This document shows, one piece after another, positions 62,140 to 64,000 of a stretch of 64,000 nucleotides of DNA. Every line of letters begins with the position of its first letter. The stretch's first letter is position 1. The stretch covers positions 1,495,501 to 1,559,500 of the forward strand of contig NZ_JAVQLW010000001.1 in the NCBI RefSeq assembly GCF_031822435.1. The letters run 5' to 3'. The translations under genes and the position numbers were made by a program. The notes below the pieces were generated by a model. It had not been told where the DNA came from. It searched no databases and saw only the letters and a list, made by a program, of their open reading frames with translations. This DNA is from Paracoccus sp. MBLB3053. GTDB taxonomy: Bacteria; Pseudomonadota; Alphaproteobacteria; Rhodobacterales; Rhodobacteraceae.

Positions 62140-64000
62140 ATGCAACGCCTTTTCGCCACTCTGGCGGCTTTTATCGTCGCGCTTTCCCTTGCGCTCTCCG
62201 TTCCGGCCCTGGCGCAGGAACCGCAGCAGCCGAATTACGACAATTGGGCAAAGCTCGCCGAGCAGGCCGAACAGATCGTGGAATCGGGCGATGCCAATGA
62301 CGCGCGGCTGCAGTCGATCCGGGAACAGGTCGTCAAGTGGCGGGACAGCTTCAAGACTGCGCAGGGGACGAATTCGACCCGCATCGCCACGCTCAAGGAC
62401 CAGATCTCGGCTCTTGGTCCCGCTCCTGCCGAGGGCGAGACGGAATCGGCCGACGTGGCCGCGCGGCGCGAGGAACTGAATGCCCAGCTCGCGGAATTGC
62501 AGGCTCCGGGCCTGAAGGCCGTCGAAGGCTATGGCCGGGCGGATGGGATCATCCAGCAGATCGACCAGACCCTGCGGTTGCGCCAGACCCATGCACTGAT
62601 CCGCCGGACGCCTTCGCCGCTCAATCCGGCAAATTGGGCTCCGGCGGTCAAGGAAGCCGGTCAGGTCGGTGCCCATGTCTATGCCGAAGTCCGCAGCAGC
62701 TGGAACGAATTCGGCAAGGGGCCGGACCTTGCCGAGCGGATATTGGTCACACTGGGCTTTCTGCTGGCGGCGGTGCTTCTGCTGTCGCGCGGGCGGCACT
62801 GGGTCGATTCGCTCCCCTCGCGGCTCTCGGCGCGAGCCAGCGAACGATCCCGTGCGGCTCTGATCTTCGCCGTCTCGCTGGGCCAGATCGCGATCCCGTT
62901 GATGGGGCTGATCCTCGGGGTGGCCGCGCTTGTGGCGACCAACCTGTTCGGGGAATGGGGGCGGCCGCTGCTGCTCGCGATCCCGGCCGGGGGATTTGCT
63001 TTCTTCGGGGGGTTCTGGCTCGTCCGCCGGATCTTCCCCGAGGCTGGAACCTCGACCTCGCAGCCCTTGCCCCTGCATGAGGATCAGCGGCGCAAGGCCC
63101 AGTTCCGCGCGACCATGCTTGCCATGGCCACTGCAGTGCACCAGGTCTTTGCGCGCACCTTGCTGCCACTTTCGGGCTTTCACAGCCAGAACGACCCGCC
63201 CAGCGTGCCCGAAAGACTGACCGAGGCATCGGCAGGTGTCTGGCACTTGCTCATCATCCTGTTGGGCGCCTTCTTCCTGTTCCAGCTCTGCAACGTGCTG
63301 CGCCGGCTGCGTCCGATCGAGAACGGCGAAACGCCCGATTACCGGACCCGCATCGCAGCCATTCTGGGCGCGATCGGCAGGCTCGTGGCGCTGGCTTCCC
63401 CCATCCTCGCGGCGGTCGGCTATGTGACGGCGGCGAACGCGATCCTCTGGGCCACGATCATGTCCCTTGCATTGGTCGGGTTGCTGATCGTTTTGCAGGA
63501 TTTCATCGCCGATCTCTACACCATGGCCAAGGGCGGCGATGCCTCGGCGCGGGATTCCCTGATGCCGGTGCTGGTCAGCTTTGCGCTGGTTGTGCTGTCA
63601 TTGCCGCTGTTTGCGCTGATCTGGGGCGCGCGCTCCAGCGACCTGGGCGAGGCCTGGACCAAGATCGAAGAGGGCTTCAGCTTCGGCGGTGTCCACCTGT
63701 CGCCGATGGGCATTCTGACCTTCCTGATCGTTTTCGGGCTCGGCTATTCGCTGACCCGCTTCGTTCAGGGCGCATTCCGCACTTCGATCCTGCCCAAGAC
63801 ACGGCTCGACACCGGCGGGCAGAACGCGGTTGTCTCGATGCTCGGATATGTGGGCATGGCGCTGGCGGCAGTCCTTGCGATCACTTCGGCCGGCATCGAC
63901 CTGTCTTCGCTTGCCATCGTCGCCGGTGCGCTTTCCGTCGGCATTGGTTTCGGCATGCAGCAGGTCGTGTCGAATTTCGTTTCCGGAATCATCCTTCTGG
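62140..64000 (+). CDS. MscS-family mechanosensitive channel with N-terminal DUF3772-like part (partial)
   Basis: The frame opens at an ATG at 62140 and runs without a stop to the window end, at least 620 residues. A signal peptide (MQRLFATLAAFIVALSLALS...PALAQ) is followed by a periplasmic, coiled-coil-rich domain (about residues 26-190). Several transmembrane segments follow, and then the start of the MscS core (LAIVAGALSVGIGFGMQQVV, then SNFVSGIILL at the cut edge). Large MscS-like channels of this layout release solutes on osmotic downshift. It follows cysK by eight bases. Confidence 0.87.
   Translation, partial: MQRLFATLAAFIVALSLALSVPALAQEPQQPNYDNWAKLAEQAEQIVESGDANDARLQSIREQVVKWRDSFKTAQGTNSTRIATLKDQISALGPAPAEGETESADVAARREELNAQLAELQAPGLKAVEGYGRADGIIQQIDQTLRLRQTHALIRRTPSPLNPANWAPAVKEAGQVGAHVYAEVRSSWNEFGKGPDLAERILVTLGFLLAAVLLLSRGRHWVDSLPSRLSARASERSRAALIFAVSLGQIAIPLMGLILGVAALVATNLFGEWGRPLLLAIPAGGFAFFGGFWLVRRIFPEAGTSTSQPLPLHEDQRRKAQFRATMLAMATAVHQVFARTLLPLSGFHSQNDPPSVPERLTEASAGVWHLLIILLGAFFLFQLCNVLRRLRPIENGETPDYRTRIAAILGAIGRLVALASPILAAVGYVTAANAILWATIMSLALVGLLIVLQDFIADLYTMAKGGDASARDSLMPVLVSFALVVLSLPLFALIWGARSSDLGEAWTKIEEGFSFGGVHLSPMGILTFLIVFGLGYSLTRFVQGAFRTSILPKTRLDTGGQNAVVSMLGYVGMALAAVLAITSAGIDLSSLAIVAGALSVGIGFGMQQVVSNFVSGIILL

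Noticed and set aside
62023..63246. A 407-residue minus-strand frame
   Set aside because: It is antisense to the end of cysK and the mechanosensitive channel gene, which has a signal peptide and normal membrane helices.

Overview
The window is high-GC DNA of alphaproteobacterial type, most likely Rhodobacterales and close to Paracoccus. This is inferred from gene order and protein flavour: add-upp, rpoH beside rluD, the lgt / class-I methyltransferase / pgeF run, a small UbiK protein, and cysK next to a Nudix protein. No database search was possible.

Layout. (1) 1-8.4 kb is ordinary core genome: the end of adenosine deaminase, upp, a SPOR-domain exported protein, a one-pass membrane protein of unknown function, rpoH, rluD, a small membrane protein, ubiK, lgt, a COG1565-type methyltransferase and pgeF. 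(2) 8.4-36.9 kb is a large island for pectin and uronic acid catabolism. A leftward operon carries udh, a 2,5-dioxovalerate dehydrogenase and a GntR/FCD regulator. Rightward units carry kduI-kduD and kdgD-gci-gli-TRAP transporter. These are followed by an AraC regulator with a divergent sugar ABC transporter, a GH28 polygalacturonase and a GH105 unsaturated-uronyl hydrolase. Last comes an enolase-superfamily dehydratase with two esterases, a family-5 ABC importer, a second GntR/FCD regulator and kdgF. (3) 36.9-42.3 kb is a complete dppABCDF dipeptide permease operon. (4) 42.3-49.6 kb is mixed: an IS110-family relic, an exported epoxide-hydrolase-like protein, a lysine 2,3-aminomutase-like radical SAM protein, a gluconate 5-dehydrogenase-like SDR, a large secreted sulfatase and a decayed LysR gene. 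(5) 49.8-59.6 kb is an accessory block of small, mostly exported redox-type proteins around one intact LysR regulator: two paralogous cupins, a tandem carboxymuconolactone-decarboxylase-fold protein, a PQQ-type sugar dehydrogenase, an NADP-oxidoreductase-like protein, a RibD-C reductase, a cyclophilin-like protein, an SDR and a Tat hydrolase. It ends at a tRNA-Ser(CGA) gene. (6) 59.9-64 kb is core genome again: Nudix hydrolase, cysteine synthase and a mechanosensitive channel cut by the window edge.

How the island works (established pathways, inferred here from gene content). Oligogalacturonides enter through the sugar ABC transporter (20.4-24.6 kb) and possibly the family-5 ABC system (29.3-36.8 kb). 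Monomeric uronates enter through the TRAP transporter. GH28 and GH105, both without signal peptides, trim the oligomers in the cytoplasm. Saturated galacturonate is oxidised by Udh to the lactone, then passes through Gli, Gci, KdgD and the semialdehyde dehydrogenase to 2-oxoglutarate. Unsaturated uronate passes through KdgF, KduI and KduD to 2-keto-3-deoxygluconate. No KDG kinase or KDPG aldolase is present, so that branch must be finished elsewhere. Two GntR/FCD regulators with almost the same recognition helix, plus a repeated operator-like motif (about TGTAWGACAAGT) before four transcription units, suggest one shared regulon.
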